Origin: Bacteroides sp.
GTDB lineage: Bacteria; Bacteroidota; Bacteroidia; Bacteroidales; Muribaculaceae
Assembly (NCBI GenBank): GCA_014801225.1
Contig: JAAVEO010000029.1
Coordinates: forward strand, 1 to 57,711
Length of the DNA stretch: 57,711 nucleotides
Direction: 5' to 3'
Below the pieces are notes generated by a model that was given only the letters and a program-made list of their open reading frames with translations, ran no database searches and was not told where the DNA came from. The position numbers and the translations under genes were made by a program. Shown piece after piece: positions 35,599 through 45,249 of the stretch. Every line of letters starts with the position of its first letter. Within the stretch, counting starts at the first letter, position 1.

Positions 35599-36978
35599 AT
35601 GGAAATCCCTTTCGCAGAATCGTGGAAAATCAAGATGGTGGAACCCATCCGCAAAAGCACTCGTGAAGAACGTGAGAAATGGCTGAAGGAAGCCCACTAC
35701 AACGTATTCATGCTTAAATCCGATCAGGTATACATCGACTGTCTTACCGACTCCGGTACAGGCGCTATGAGCGACCGCCAGTGGGCCGCCATGATGACCG
35801 GCGACGAGAGCTATGCAGGTGCGCGCAGCTTCTTCGAGCTCAAAGATACTATTACTCGCATCACCGGTTTCGAGTATGTAATTCCTACTCACCAGGGTCG
35901 TGCTGCTGAGAACGTACTTTTCTCTCACCTTGTAAAGGCCGGCGATATCGTTCCCGGCAACTCTCACTTTGACACTACCAAGGGCCATATTGAATCTCGT
36001 AAGGCATTCGCAGTAGACTGCACTGTTGATGAGGCCAAGGATACTCAGCTTGAGGTTCCTTTCAAGGGTAATGTAGATCTCGATAAGCTTGAGGCTTGCC
36101 TCGCCGAGAACGCTGACAAAGTGCCCTTCATCATCGTTACTATCACTAACAACACTGCCGGCGGTCAGCCCGTTTCCATGGAGAATCTCCGTGGCGTACG
36201 TCGTATCGCCGATAAATATGGCAAGCGTGTTATCTTTGATTCCGCACGTTTCGCTGAGAACGCATACTTCATCAAAATGCGTGAGCCTGAGTTCAAGGAT
36301 GCCACTATCAAGGAGATCTGCCGTGAGATGTTCTCTCTCGCAGATGCCATGACAATGTCTTCCAAGAAGGACGGTCTCGTGAATATGGGTGGATTCATCG
36401 CTACTCGCTGGGAGGATATCTACGAGGGTGCAAAGAAATTTGTCATCCCCTTCGAAGGCTTCCTCACTTATGGCGGTATGAATGGTCGTGATATGGCTGC
36501 TCTCGCAGTTGGTCTTGACGAGAACACCGAGTTCGATATGCTTGAGACTCGTATCCGTCAGGTAGAGTATCTCGCCAAGAAGCTCGACGAGTATGGTATT
36601 CCCTACCAACGTCCCGTAGGCGGTCACGCTCTCTTTATCGACGCTGATAAGGTGCTCGACCGTATTCCCAAAGAGGAGTTCCCCGCTCAGACTCTTACTA
36701 TCGAGCTCTACAAGGAGGCCGGCGTTCGTGGTTGCGAGATCGGTTACATCCTCGCCGACCGTGATCCCATCACACGTGAGAACCGTTTCGGTGGCAATGA
36801 CTTCCTCCGTCTCTGCATCTGCCGTCGTACATACACCAACAACCACATGGATGTCATCGCGGCTGCTCTCAAGAATGTTTACGATCGTCGTCACGAGATC
36901 ACTCGCGGTGTGAAGATCGTATGGGAGACTGAGCTCATGCGTCATTTCACAGTTCAGCTCGAACCCCTCCAGAAATAA
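35599..36978 (+). CDS. tnaA: Tryptophanase
   Basis: A 459-aa PLP lyase that converts tryptophan to indole, pyruvate and ammonia. The Schiff-base lysine is Lys257 in MSSKKDGLVNMGG. Two positions that separate tryptophanase from tyrosine phenol-lyase favour tryptophanase: His449 in RHFTVQL (Phe in TPL) and Ile381 in GVRGCEIGY (Arg in TPL). The length is normal. Codon use is strongly biased (mostly CTC for Leu, CGT for Arg), which suggests high expression. It is monocistronic, ending in a 27-bp perfect hairpin. No TnaB permease is adjacent. Confidence 0.95.
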   Translation: MEIPFAESWKIKMVEPIRKSTREEREKWLKEAHYNVFMLKSDQVYIDCLTDSGTGAMSDRQWAAMMTGDESYAGARSFFELKDTITRITGFEYVIPTHQGRAAENVLFSHLVKAGDIVPGNSHFDTTKGHIESRKAFAVDCTVDEAKDTQLEVPFKGNVDLDKLEACLAENADKVPFIIVTITNNTAGGQPVSMENLRGVRRIADKYGKRVIFDSARFAENAYFIKMREPEFKDATIKEICREMFSLADAMTMSSKKDGLVNMGGFIATRWEDIYEGAKKFVIPFEGFLTYGGMNGRDMAALAVGLDENTEFDMLETRIRQVEYLAKKLDEYGIPYQRPVGGHALFIDADKVLDRIPKEEFPAQTLTIELYKEAGVRGCEIGYILADRDPITRENRFGGNDFLRLCICRRTYTNNHMDVIAAALKNVYDRRHEITRGVKIVWETELMRHFTVQLEPLQK

Positions 36979-36990
36979 TATAATTTCAAA

Positions 36991-37047
36991 AGAACACTAT
37001 AAAAATGGAGCCTGTCATAATGACAGGCTCCATTTTTATAGTGTTCT
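36991..37047. terminator. 27-bp perfect hairpin between tnaA and the head-GIN gene
   Basis: Two perfect 27-nt arms (36991-37017 and 37021-37047) around TAA, containing AAAAATGGAGCCTGTCA and its complement. The inner A/T tracts make it a bidirectional terminator for the convergent genes. Confidence 0.9.
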
Positions 37048-37083
37048 TTGTTTTTAGTGATTCGAATGCAGAGATCGGCTTAT

Positions 37084-38067
37084 TTATTTTGAATTCCTGA
37101 CATTTCCGGAGGTTTTCACTGTTTTCGGAGAACCAAAATATGTCAGGTCTCCGTTTGTGCGCGTAGCATTGATATTGGATATGGGTGTGCACTCGAGTGA
37201 GCCTGTACCGGTAACAGTTGCGGTTACTCTCTCTGCCGTCAGTTTCTTTGCTCTGAGATCTCCCATTCCCGGCACTGAGAATGAAGCGGAATCGGTGCAT
37301 TTTCCCCCTAATTTCATATCACCGATCCCGGAAAGCACTGCTGTAATGTCGGAAGTGAGAATTGAAGGAAGTTTAAAATCACCGGTGCCGGAAAGTATGG
37401 CTGAAATATAGGAACTGACGAGATTGTCTATATCTATATCTCCTGTCCCCATAAGGTTTAGACGGCAATCGGGAGCATTGGTATTTTTACTTTTGAAATC
37501 GCCGGTGCCATGTAGATTCACTGTCAATTGATTGACCGAGAGATCAATGACGTTTACATCTCCGGTGCCGCGCATGATTGCGTTGAAAGGTGTTTGCTGA
37601 TAGATCTTCTCACAGAAGAAGTCGGCTGTGCCCGACATATTGATTCCTTCCAATTGCTTGCCGGAGATATAGATGGTGATAAATTGGTCGATAAATCTTG
37701 TAACGCCGGAATTACGTACCACTCCTCCTTCGGCTTCCCGGCGGGAGATCTGGAGCACACCGTTCTCCACCTTTATATCAAGATGGCGTAGCGGATCATC
37801 GATGTGGCCTGTAGCACGCAAAGAATATTCCCCGTCAGTCTGCACGAAGACAATATTGGAGTTATGGTATGAAGAAATCGAAGTGAAAGCCGGAAGAGGC
37901 ATATACGAGCTTACGAGTTTTGAGGAATATGCCGGAAAATCCTTCACTCCGCTATCGTCGGAGGTGTATACAGCCTTTACCACGTTTTCTCCCCGAGCAC
38001 AGGAAATGCTTGTCGATGCCAGCAACAGAGAGGCGATGGTAGCGATTTTGGTAAATAGAATGGTCAT
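37084..38067 (-). CDS. Head GIN domain (DUF2807) exported protein
   Basis: A 327-aa exported protein: signal peptide/lipobox-like LLLASTSISCARG, then a DUF2807 (head-GIN) beta-solenoid made of repeated Gly-Thr-Gly-Asp turns (MSGTADF, MRGTGDV, LHGTGDF, LMGTGDI, LSGTGDF, LSGIGDM, GMGDLRA, VTGTGSL). These repeats show directly in the sequence. It is probably a surface or periplasmic structural protein of unknown function. Its stop lies next to the tnaA terminator hairpin. Confidence 0.85.
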   Translation of the reverse strand: MTILFTKIATIASLLLASTSISCARGENVVKAVYTSDDSGVKDFPAYSSKLVSSYMPLPAFTSISSYHNSNIVFVQTDGEYSLRATGHIDDPLRHLDIKVENGVLQISRREAEGGVVRNSGVTRFIDQFITIYISGKQLEGINMSGTADFFCEKIYQQTPFNAIMRGTGDVNVIDLSVNQLTVNLHGTGDFKSKNTNAPDCRLNLMGTGDIDIDNLVSSYISAILSGTGDFKLPSILTSDITAVLSGIGDMKLGGKCTDSASFSVPGMGDLRAKKLTAERVTATVTGTGSLECTPISNINATRTNGDLTYFGSPKTVKTSGNVRNSK

Positions 38068-38124
38068 GGTACATTATTGTTTTATTATAATGACGGAGGA
38101 TTGCCAAATTTGTGACATTCTATA

Positions 38125-39621
38125 TTAATTATTTCCGGAAGGAGTGGATGACGAAGGTAATTCCGCTTGCCCCGAACCTTGCTCCGGAGCCACGAAGGGG
38201 TAGGGGATACCGAATACATCCTCCGGCTTCTTACCGGGGGAGAGCCACCCCTCGATCATTGTGTCCCTACCCGTAGGATTCTCGAAGGTATAGAGTTGGA
38301 ATTTATGGAGCATTCCCATGAGATGTTCGAAGATGCTGTCCTTGATTGCCTCATATTCCAGCCAAGAGGAGGTGCCGGTGAAACAATATACCTGGAACGG
38401 TATGCCGGAAGGTGTCTGAGGCAGTGTGCTCACGAAGCAGTAATTGATATCTCCGGGTTTTGCAAGCAGGGGATGATTGTCAAGATAAAGCTTGGCATAC
38501 GCGCGGAACACACCTAAGTTTGTCTCGATCGATCCATCCACCAGTCCTGCGGGATTGCTTGCATCGCGTACTTTCCCCTCGTTTCTCTGTTCTATTTTCT
38601 TGTTGATCCAATCTCCTACCAAAGGTAATTTTGCAAATTCGGCAAGTACATCGTCATCTATCGCCTTGACACTATCGGCATCGATCATTATGGATCGCTG
38701 TATCAGTCGAGTGTTGCTTTCGCTCATAGGCTGATAGTTGGTGAAAGTTCCGGTCACGAGACTGTACGGAGGCACGGAAGTGACGGTCTTATCCCAATTC
38801 CGCACCTTTACAGCGGTTATGGTCACTTCCTCTACAGTGCCGTTCGCATCCGTGCCGGCCACTTTTATCCAATCGCCTACATGGAGCGAATCATTCTCAC
38901 TAAGCTGCACTCCAGCCACAACTCCGAGAATACTGTCCTTGAATATTAGCATCAGTACCGCAGCGAATGCTCCTAATCCTGCAAGAAGGGTAGCCGGGGA
39001 TCTGTCGAGAAGAATCGCGCATATCACGATAATACCAATAAGCCAGATGGCTCCCTGGGCAAGTTGCACCAATCCCTTGAGAGGTAGTTTCTTTTTATTG
39101 GCTTTTTGATCTATATGTTCCCAAGTGGCTGTGCACAAGATTGATAATGCATTACATACGATGAATACAATATATATGCATGTGGCGCGTGTGAGCCACG
39201 TAGCGAGCGTCACCTTATGCGTAAGAGTCAATTCTATTAGAATGAGGAATACAAGAGCGGGGATGATACGGCATACCTTCATGAAAAATTTCTTCTTGAG
39301 AAGTATGTGGTATATATCGGAATTGAGATGCTTGCTGACTTGCATTGTGATAAATGCAATGATCAATTGCAGAATCCAACCTATCACCAGTGAGAGAAGG
39401 AATACAAGGGTAGCGTAGACGGCAGTGACCAATGAAGAGTTGTCTGACAAGCCGACCAATCCCGTTAAAAAACGGGATGCTTCCATCAGGATTCGAGATA
39501 TGAAATATGTGCTCTCCTGCGCCTGAGGCGAGAGATCTACAGTTGGGAGATTGTGTTCTGCCGCCATCCGGGTCGTCTTTGCCGGAATCATTGCGAGCAT
39601 CGAAAGTGTGGAAGTATTCAT
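38125..39621 (-). CDS. MscS-family mechanosensitive channel (YbdG-like)
   Basis: A 498-aa membrane protein with about five helices in residues 65-235, then the MscS pore and beta domain: LLAGLGAFAAVLMLIFKDSILGVVAGVQL and NDSLHVGDWIKVAGTDANGTVEEVTITAVKVRNWD. The VPPYSLVTGTFTNYQPMSES and R..IMID segment is close to E. coli YbdG, a channel active in osmotic downshift. The C-terminal ~60 residues are Pro/Ser-rich and probably disordered. Confidence 0.9.
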   Translation of the reverse strand: MNTSTLSMLAMIPAKTTRMAAEHNLPTVDLSPQAQESTYFISRILMEASRFLTGLVGLSDNSSLVTAVYATLVFLLSLVIGWILQLIIAFITMQVSKHLNSDIYHILLKKKFFMKVCRIIPALVFLILIELTLTHKVTLATWLTRATCIYIVFIVCNALSILCTATWEHIDQKANKKKLPLKGLVQLAQGAIWLIGIIVICAILLDRSPATLLAGLGAFAAVLMLIFKDSILGVVAGVQLSENDSLHVGDWIKVAGTDANGTVEEVTITAVKVRNWDKTVTSVPPYSLVTGTFTNYQPMSESNTRLIQRSIMIDADSVKAIDDDVLAEFAKLPLVGDWINKKIEQRNEGKVRDASNPAGLVDGSIETNLGVFRAYAKLYLDNHPLLAKPGDINYCFVSTLPQTPSGIPFQVYCFTGTSSWLEYEAIKDSIFEHLMGMLHKFQLYTFENPTGRDTMIEGWLSPGKKPEDVFGIPYPFVAPEQGSGQAELPSSSTPSGNN

Positions 39622-40168
39622 AAATGTGTATATGTTATCAAATAAACAGGATGTTCTTATTATATCAACGCTCCTTCTCCCCCAATTTGTTCATGAATTT
39701 TGTAATTCATTGAGAATAACGGGATTATTATTGCATTAACAAAAATTAACAAATGATATTATTGTAGATTGCACATGCTTCAATGCGATGTGCAATAAGG
39801 AAAGAGTAATATTTTTTATAATAAAATACTATTTAATTTGTTGATATATAGAGAGTTAGTGCTTTTGATAGGAATCTTGTAAGAAATTTTTTACAAAAAA
39901 ATCGTAAAAATGTTTGCAAGAGGGAAGAAAAAAGTATTACCTTTGAAGTGACAGAGAGATAATTTCTTAAAATATCTTAATGCCACTTGGGACGTGAAGA
40001 TAGAGTTCAAGCGTATCTTTGTCTTCTACTCTTGAGAATTTAGAACTAATATTCTGATACTAACTTTTATTTATATAAGCGACGAACTGACCGATTGATC
40101 AGATTGACTAACGGGAGCCTTTTTTCTCTCGCAACGCCATTCTCTCCCGTCGCAAAAAGCCAAATATA
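39622..40168. other. Long AT-rich intergenic region before the M23 peptidase gene
   Basis: No ORF. It holds a hairpin TTGCACAT/ATGTGCAA (39769-39776/39788-39795) and the promoter at 39913-39945, then a 215-nt leader. A second -7-like TATCTTTG at 40014-40021 lacks a matching -33. Near the start codon, CGGGAG/CTCCCG can pair. Confidence 0.5.
39913..39945 (+). promoter_or_regulatory. Consensus promoter of the M23 peptidase gene
   Basis: TTTG (39913-39916) and TACCTTTG (39938-39945), 21 nt apart, about 215 nt before the ATG. Confidence 0.7.
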
Positions 40169-41113
40169 ATGATTAGCATTAAACGAATACTGGGGGTTGC
40201 CCTCATGACTGCATGTCTTTCTTGTGGTGCCTTCGCTCAGAAACCAAATTCCGCTTCCACCCACTCTGACGCCCATAGGCAACTGCTTGCAAACCAGAGC
40301 CGCACTAAAGACCGTATACGTCTGGTGGAGAAGAACACTTTTATCGACCTCATCGAAGATCTTGAGCCTGAGCTCGATATCTACACAGAAGGATGGAACT
40401 CCAAGCGCGTGAATCCATTTAAAGAGAGCGATGTCCCCAATTCCTATGTGATTGATGTCACAGGATATCACATGCCTCATCCCGGTCGTGTCACTTCCAA
40501 TTATGGTTACCGTGCCAAATTCGGACGTATGCACAAGGGTATGGATATTGGTATCAAGATGAACGATACTATCCGCGCTGCATTTGATGGAAAAGTACGA
40601 CTCACTAACTATGAGGCTAAGGGCTACGGCAACTATGTCATCATTCGTCATCCCAACGGTCTTGAGACGGTTTACGGCCACCTTACCCGCCCTCTCGTAA
40701 AAGCTGATCAAGTGGTGAAAGCAGGACAGCCGATCGCTTTAGGTGGAAATACCGGTCGCTCCACAGGCCCTCATCTGCATTTCGAAACACGCTTTATGGG
40801 GTATGCTATCAACCCTGCGGCAATCTTCGATTTTGCCAATCAGACTACTCACACCGATACTTATACTTTCGATAAGAAGACATATACTCAGGCGCGCAAT
40901 TATGCTCCCTCCAAGGGTGCTTCCGCAAAAGCCGACAGTGAGAACCCTTACAAGAGTGCGTCTTCCGAACGTAGCACTTACACTGTGAAGAAAGGCGATA
41001 CTCTCTCATCGATCGCCCGATCCTATGGTCTGTCGGCCACCACTCTCCGTAAAATCAACGGGATGGCAGCTGCCGATGTGATAAAGGTGGGTCAGGTGCT
41101 GAAGTTGAAATGA
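40169..41113 (+). CDS. M23 family peptidoglycan endopeptidase with LysM domain
   Basis: A 314-aa exported zinc peptidase. It has a signal peptide (RILGVALMTACLSCGAFAQ) and a LytM/M23 domain with His122 and Asp126 (HKGMDIGI) and His202-Leu-His204 (GPHLHFETRF). A LysM peptidoglycan-binding domain occupies about residues 268-314 (YTVKKGDTLSSIARSYGLS...). It would cut peptidoglycan cross-bridges or act as a division regulator if inactive, but the metal ligands are intact. Confidence 0.92.
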   Translation: MISIKRILGVALMTACLSCGAFAQKPNSASTHSDAHRQLLANQSRTKDRIRLVEKNTFIDLIEDLEPELDIYTEGWNSKRVNPFKESDVPNSYVIDVTGYHMPHPGRVTSNYGYRAKFGRMHKGMDIGIKMNDTIRAAFDGKVRLTNYEAKGYGNYVIIRHPNGLETVYGHLTRPLVKADQVVKAGQPIALGGNTGRSTGPHLHFETRFMGYAINPAAIFDFANQTTHTDTYTFDKKTYTQARNYAPSKGASAKADSENPYKSASSERSTYTVKKGDTLSSIARSYGLSATTLRKINGMAAADVIKVGQVLKLK

Positions 41114-41157
41114 GATCAAAGATAAAGAATGCTTTTAATTTTTTGAATTGACCTAAT

Positions 41158-41204
41158 TGCCAACACGCTCCCTCCTTGTTTTGCGGGAGGGAGCGGATGG
41201 CATC
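41158..41204. terminator. Hairpin after the M23 peptidase gene
   Basis: Stem CGCTCCCTC/GAGGGAGCG, extended by TGCCA/TGGCA with small mismatches, 45 nt past the stop. There is no strong T-run, so the terminator call is moderate. A pyrimidine-rich stretch follows at about 41266-41357. Confidence 0.55.
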
Positions 41205-41397
41205 CAAAAACTAAAGAAAGGTTCCGAATCCCACGTATTGAATGAAGGTTCGAAGCCTTTTTATTGTTTTTATCTCCCTTTTGCTTATTCGGGTTCTTTT
41301 TTAATCTCCTTCCATCTTCTCCCTCTTTCCTATGACTCTCTTCTTCATCCATCCTTTACTGATTGATGTAATCAAATAATCTTCTTTCTTTTTTATC

Positions 41398-42717
41398 ATG
41401 AAATTGCAAGCTACAATTTTTACTTTCTCACTTTTAAAGAGATTGATTCCGGTTTTGGCTGTAGCAGCTGCTATGCCGGCTTCAATATCGGCAGCAAGAT
41501 TTGAGAAAGCGTTTAATGATTCCACTCTTCGTCTCGATTATATCGTGGGCGGAGATGCACGTCAGGCTTCTATCATGCTTCACGGTATGTCCAAGCAAGA
41601 TGGCTGGGCCGGTAGAAGAGTGAATCTCTCCAGAGTACCATATACAGGTTATGGTCAGGTGATAGTGGCCGATGCCGAAACTGGCGACACTATCTATGCC
41701 CATTCTTTTTCCACTCTTTTCTCTGAATGGCAAATGACTGAGGAAGCTTCCGGTGCGGCACATGCTTTTCAAAACTCATTTCTTGTGCCTCTCCCCAAGA
41801 AAGAAGCAATCATCACGACATCTCTTCTTAACTCCCGGCATGAACCTTCAGCCGTCATTACGCATCGTTTCTCCCCTGACGATATCTTGATTGCGAAAAA
41901 AACGGCGCCTGCTCACCCTTATAAATATATTCATAAGGGGAATGATCCGGAAAAAGCTATAGATGTGGTATTTCTCGCTGAAGGTTATACTGCTGATGAG
42001 ACGGAAAAATTCTATGACCATGCTGCACAGGCGGTCGAGGCAATGTTCCGTCATGAGCCATTCGCCTCCCGTACGGGTGATTTCAATTTCATCGCTGTGG
42101 CATCGCCATCTGTCGATTCCGGAGTCACGGTGCCCAAGGATAATGAATGGCGTAGCACAGCCTTCGGTTCTCATTACAGCACATTTTATTCCGATCGTTA
42201 TCTGACTACTCCGAATGTGTTTGATGTTCATGATGCTCTTGTAGGCGTGCCCTATGAGCATATTATCATATTGGCCAATTCCCCGGTATATGGAGGAGGA
42301 GGGGTGTATAATAGTTATACTCTCACTACCACCGGCAATTCCAACTTTGCTCCGGTTGTGGTTCATGAATTCGGTCATAGCTTCGGAGGTCTTGCCGATG
42401 AGTATTTCTATGAGACGGATGTCATGAACGACACATACCCTACCGATGTTGAGCCGTGGGAACCGAATATCACTACTCTTAAGGAGTTTGATGTTAAATG
42501 GCCTGCCCTTCTTGCAAAGGGTACTCCCGTGCCTACGCCTGCTGACAAGATGGATAAATATCCGTTAGGTGTATTCGAGGGGGCTGCATATTCTTTCAAA
42601 GGTGTGTACAGGGCCACTGATGATTGCCGGATGCGTACTAATGAGTGTCCTGAGTTTTGTCCGGTATGCAGGGAAGCACTTTCTCATTTGATTGATTTTT
42701 ATGTAAAAGAGAATTGA
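41398..42717 (+). CDS. IgA-peptidase M64 family metallopeptidase
   Basis: A 439-aa exported zinc peptidase. It has signal peptide-like IPVLAVAAAMPASISA and the catalytic HEFGHSFGGLADE (His323, Glu324, His327, distal Asp/Glu), preceded by VVFLAEGYTADE, both typical of peptidase family M64. The family is named after a Clostridium IgA protease; whether this protein cuts IgA is unknown. It starts 280 nt after the M23 gene; a GNAT gene follows 4 nt later. Confidence 0.9.
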   Translation: MKLQATIFTFSLLKRLIPVLAVAAAMPASISAARFEKAFNDSTLRLDYIVGGDARQASIMLHGMSKQDGWAGRRVNLSRVPYTGYGQVIVADAETGDTIYAHSFSTLFSEWQMTEEASGAAHAFQNSFLVPLPKKEAIITTSLLNSRHEPSAVITHRFSPDDILIAKKTAPAHPYKYIHKGNDPEKAIDVVFLAEGYTADETEKFYDHAAQAVEAMFRHEPFASRTGDFNFIAVASPSVDSGVTVPKDNEWRSTAFGSHYSTFYSDRYLTTPNVFDVHDALVGVPYEHIIILANSPVYGGGGVYNSYTLTTTGNSNFAPVVVHEFGHSFGGLADEYFYETDVMNDTYPTDVEPWEPNITTLKEFDVKWPALLAKGTPVPTPADKMDKYPLGVFEGAAYSFKGVYRATDDCRMRTNECPEFCPVCREALSHLIDFYVKEN

Positions 42718-42721
42718 GCCA

Positions 42722-43582
42722 ATGGAAATCAGAAGTCTTGAAAATACACCGATAGAGCAAATTTTAGATGCTTTTATGGAAGCGTTCAGTGATTACGCTG
42801 TTGACTTTCCACGTAATCAAGTGAGTGAGATGTTTCGACGTCGTGGATTCAATCCGAAGCTCTCATTCGCAGCATTTGAGAGAGAGCGTATCGTGGCGTT
42901 TACTCTCAATGGCATAGGTCTGCATGATGGTCGCCTTACATGTTACGATTGCGCCACAGGTACGCTTCCCCAATACCGTGGTGCCGGACTTGCCGGAAAA
43001 ATTTTCCGACATGCTCTTCCTGTCTTAAAGGAAGCGGGGGTGGAGCAGTATCTCCTTGAGGTGCTTCAGGAGAACGATACCGCAATTGCACTTTATACAG
43101 GCAATGGATTCAATAAGGATGAGGAATACGATTGTTATTCTGCCGCTAAGAATGAAGTGAATGTCGGTGAAGAGTCGGGTATAAACAATAGTGTCGAGTT
43201 TCGTGACATTACATCTGCGGATGTTTCGGAGAAGTCTCATTGGTGGGATTGTCTTCCATCGTGGCAGAATTCTGTGGATTCTGTCACTCGAGGAGAGTCG
43301 GAACTTCTTATCCGCGGAGCTTTTCTCCCCGAGGAAGGCTGCGTGGGGTATATTGTTTCTGATCCTGCAACAGGCGATATCGCGCAGATTGCTGTTGATC
43401 CTAAACACCGACGTAAAGGCATTGCTACCGCACTGATAAGTCATATTTTGGAATTTTTGAAGTGTGAGAGAATAAAACTTCTCAATATCTCCTCCAACTC
43501 CTTGACTCTTCCATTATTTCTCTCAGCAATTGGCCTGACCCTCGGTCTGTCCCAATATTCAATGATTTTGCCCCTCATTTAA
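42722..43582 (+). CDS. Tandem GNAT-family acetyltransferase
   Basis: A 286-aa protein with two GNAT folds. The first (about 1-140) has LPQYRGAGLAGKIFR; the second (about 150-286) has VDPKHRRKGIATALISHIL. Both are acetyl-CoA pyrophosphate-binding motifs (R/Q-x-x-G-x-G/A). The substrate is unknown. It is coupled to the M64 gene by 4 nt and ends before a strong terminator. Confidence 0.85.
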   Translation: MEIRSLENTPIEQILDAFMEAFSDYAVDFPRNQVSEMFRRRGFNPKLSFAAFERERIVAFTLNGIGLHDGRLTCYDCATGTLPQYRGAGLAGKIFRHALPVLKEAGVEQYLLEVLQENDTAIALYTGNGFNKDEEYDCYSAAKNEVNVGEESGINNSVEFRDITSADVSEKSHWWDCLPSWQNSVDSVTRGESELLIRGAFLPEEGCVGYIVSDPATGDIAQIAVDPKHRRKGIATALISHILEFLKCERIKLLNISSNSLTLPLFLSAIGLTLGLSQYSMILPLI

Positions 43583-43614
43583 GATTTACATAATATAAAG
43601 TCATTGTAAATTCT

Positions 43615-43657
43615 AAAAGGACGGCTCGGGTTCCACAGGGATTCGAGCCGTCCTTTT
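43615..43657. terminator. Bidirectional terminator between the GNAT and TPR genes
   Basis: A 14-bp stem AAAAGGACGGCTCG/CGAGCCGTCCTTTT around a 15-nt loop, with A/T tracts on both sides, between convergent genes. Confidence 0.85.
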
Positions 43658-43691
43658 AAAATTTAAAAATTTCACTTCCTTTGTGTAGGGC

Positions 43692-45239
43692 TTACTTCAT
43701 TACCTTTCGGAGGGGAGCGATATTAAGATTTGCTGTATTATCGCTCTCGAGAAGATAGATATTTCCAAAGCCGGATGCTTTGGCTTTCTCTATCATTTCC
43801 AAAGCTTTCTCGAGATTTCCCGATTGAGTATAATAAATTGCCGCGTAGTACAAGTCGGATGCGGAGGAATTCTTATCGAGATTCTTCTGTATGGTGGCAT
43901 CTGCATCAAGTTTTTTTCCTGTCAGACTCTGTGCAAGTGCTTTCCAAGCGATTCCCGGCATATTCTCAGGTGTGGAGGATGCTACTCGTGTGTAGTCGGC
44001 AACTCCCGCTTTATTGTTTTTGAGAATATCTGTATTTAGCCATCCTCTGAGCATAAGTGCATAAAGATCCTCGGGATTATTCATCACCGCCTCGTTTAGA
44101 GCCGTCAGAGCTTCCTGGTTGTCACCATTGGCCACAGCCGCCAATGCTTGGGCAAGAAGGGCTTCATTATTTTGAGGATCGGCTTTACATGCTTTGCGGG
44201 CTGAAATAAGAGCTGCTGCAGGATTTCCCTTGGCCAATTCTATTTGGGATTTTGTGGTATAATTGGTTGAAGAGGGGGCTTTTATAAGGCTGAGGTCGAT
44301 ATTTGTCTGCGCCTGATCAAGATTATTGAGTGCAAAGCATGCACGTGCCATCGCCGCATACACATTCCCTTCTTGCCCCTCGGAAGATTTCAGCAGTTCT
44401 CCCAAAGCTTCACGTGCCTGTTCATAATTACCGCAGTTGAGCGAAATATTACCTTTCAGGAAGTAAAGAGGCAATTTATTGTCCGTGCGGGAGAGAACAT
44501 AATCCATGGCCGTCGAGAACGCGGGATAATTGGTGTTTGCAAGTTGTATAAGAGAATCTAACGGTCGGCTTGGATCCGAGGCTAAAGAGAACGCACTCAG
44601 ATAGTCGGAAGCAGCCGCTTCGTCATCACCGAGATCCCGTTTGAGATCGCCGATACGGCAAAAAGTGAGATAGTTGCTCGGGTCAGCGTCCTGGGCTTCA
44701 GTCATAAGCTGACGAGCCTCATCATTATGGCCCATCGCGATAGCAGCCTTGGCCATACCGAAACTTGCTTCCTGACTGCGGGCTTTCAGCCTACGCATGG
44801 ATTTGAAAGCATCGTAGGCATCTTGCGGACGATTGAGATAGAGACATACATTGCCGAGCTTATAAAGCTCTGCATAATTGTCAGGGTTTGATTCAAGTGC
44901 CTTGTTCACATTTTCAAACGCCTTGTCGTAATCTTTGAGTTCGATATTGATATCGGCCAAAAGTGAATACTCCTGTGCAATCATATCCACATCTTTTGCC
45001 GGAGTGAGAGTCAGGGCCTTGGTGATATCATTAAGTGCCTGATCATACATCGACAATTGATAGTATTGAGCACCGCGCTGATAGAGAGTGAAATAATCCG
45101 ATGGATTTTCTTTCAATACTTCGGAATATCCGTCCAGCATAGCTTTGGTGATAGGATTTATCTGCTGGGCCTGTACGAAGATAGGGGAAAGGAGGGAGGC
45201 CGCCATCATGGCGCCTCCTATAATATATCTTGTTTTCAT
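43692..45239 (-). CDS. Secreted tetratricopeptide-repeat protein
   Basis: A 515-aa protein with signal peptide (IIGGAMMAASLLSPIFVQA) and TPR motifs over most of its length (for example YQLSMYDQALNDITKALTLTP and YDKAFENVNKALESNPDN). It is probably periplasmic and unrelated in detail to the other TPR protein at 22241. It lies 10 nt after kdsA, in a leftward operon rsmE-kdsA-TPR. Function unknown. Confidence 0.8.
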   Translation of the reverse strand: MKTRYIIGGAMMAASLLSPIFVQAQQINPITKAMLDGYSEVLKENPSDYFTLYQRGAQYYQLSMYDQALNDITKALTLTPAKDVDMIAQEYSLLADINIELKDYDKAFENVNKALESNPDNYAELYKLGNVCLYLNRPQDAYDAFKSMRRLKARSQEASFGMAKAAIAMGHNDEARQLMTEAQDADPSNYLTFCRIGDLKRDLGDDEAAASDYLSAFSLASDPSRPLDSLIQLANTNYPAFSTAMDYVLSRTDNKLPLYFLKGNISLNCGNYEQAREALGELLKSSEGQEGNVYAAMARACFALNNLDQAQTNIDLSLIKAPSSTNYTTKSQIELAKGNPAAALISARKACKADPQNNEALLAQALAAVANGDNQEALTALNEAVMNNPEDLYALMLRGWLNTDILKNNKAGVADYTRVASSTPENMPGIAWKALAQSLTGKKLDADATIQKNLDKNSSASDLYYAAIYYTQSGNLEKALEMIEKAKASGFGNIYLLESDNTANLNIAPLRKVMK

Positions 45240-45249
45240 AGTGACAAAT

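Noticed and set aside
35473..36945. 490-codon open frame antisense to tryptophanase
   Set aside because: tnaA has full family motifs and biased codons that create open antisense frames; the antisense product has no recognisable features.
35599..36978. Tyrosine phenol-lyase as identity of the tnaA-like gene
   Set aside because: His449 and Ile381 occupy the positions that are Phe and Arg in tyrosine phenol-lyase.
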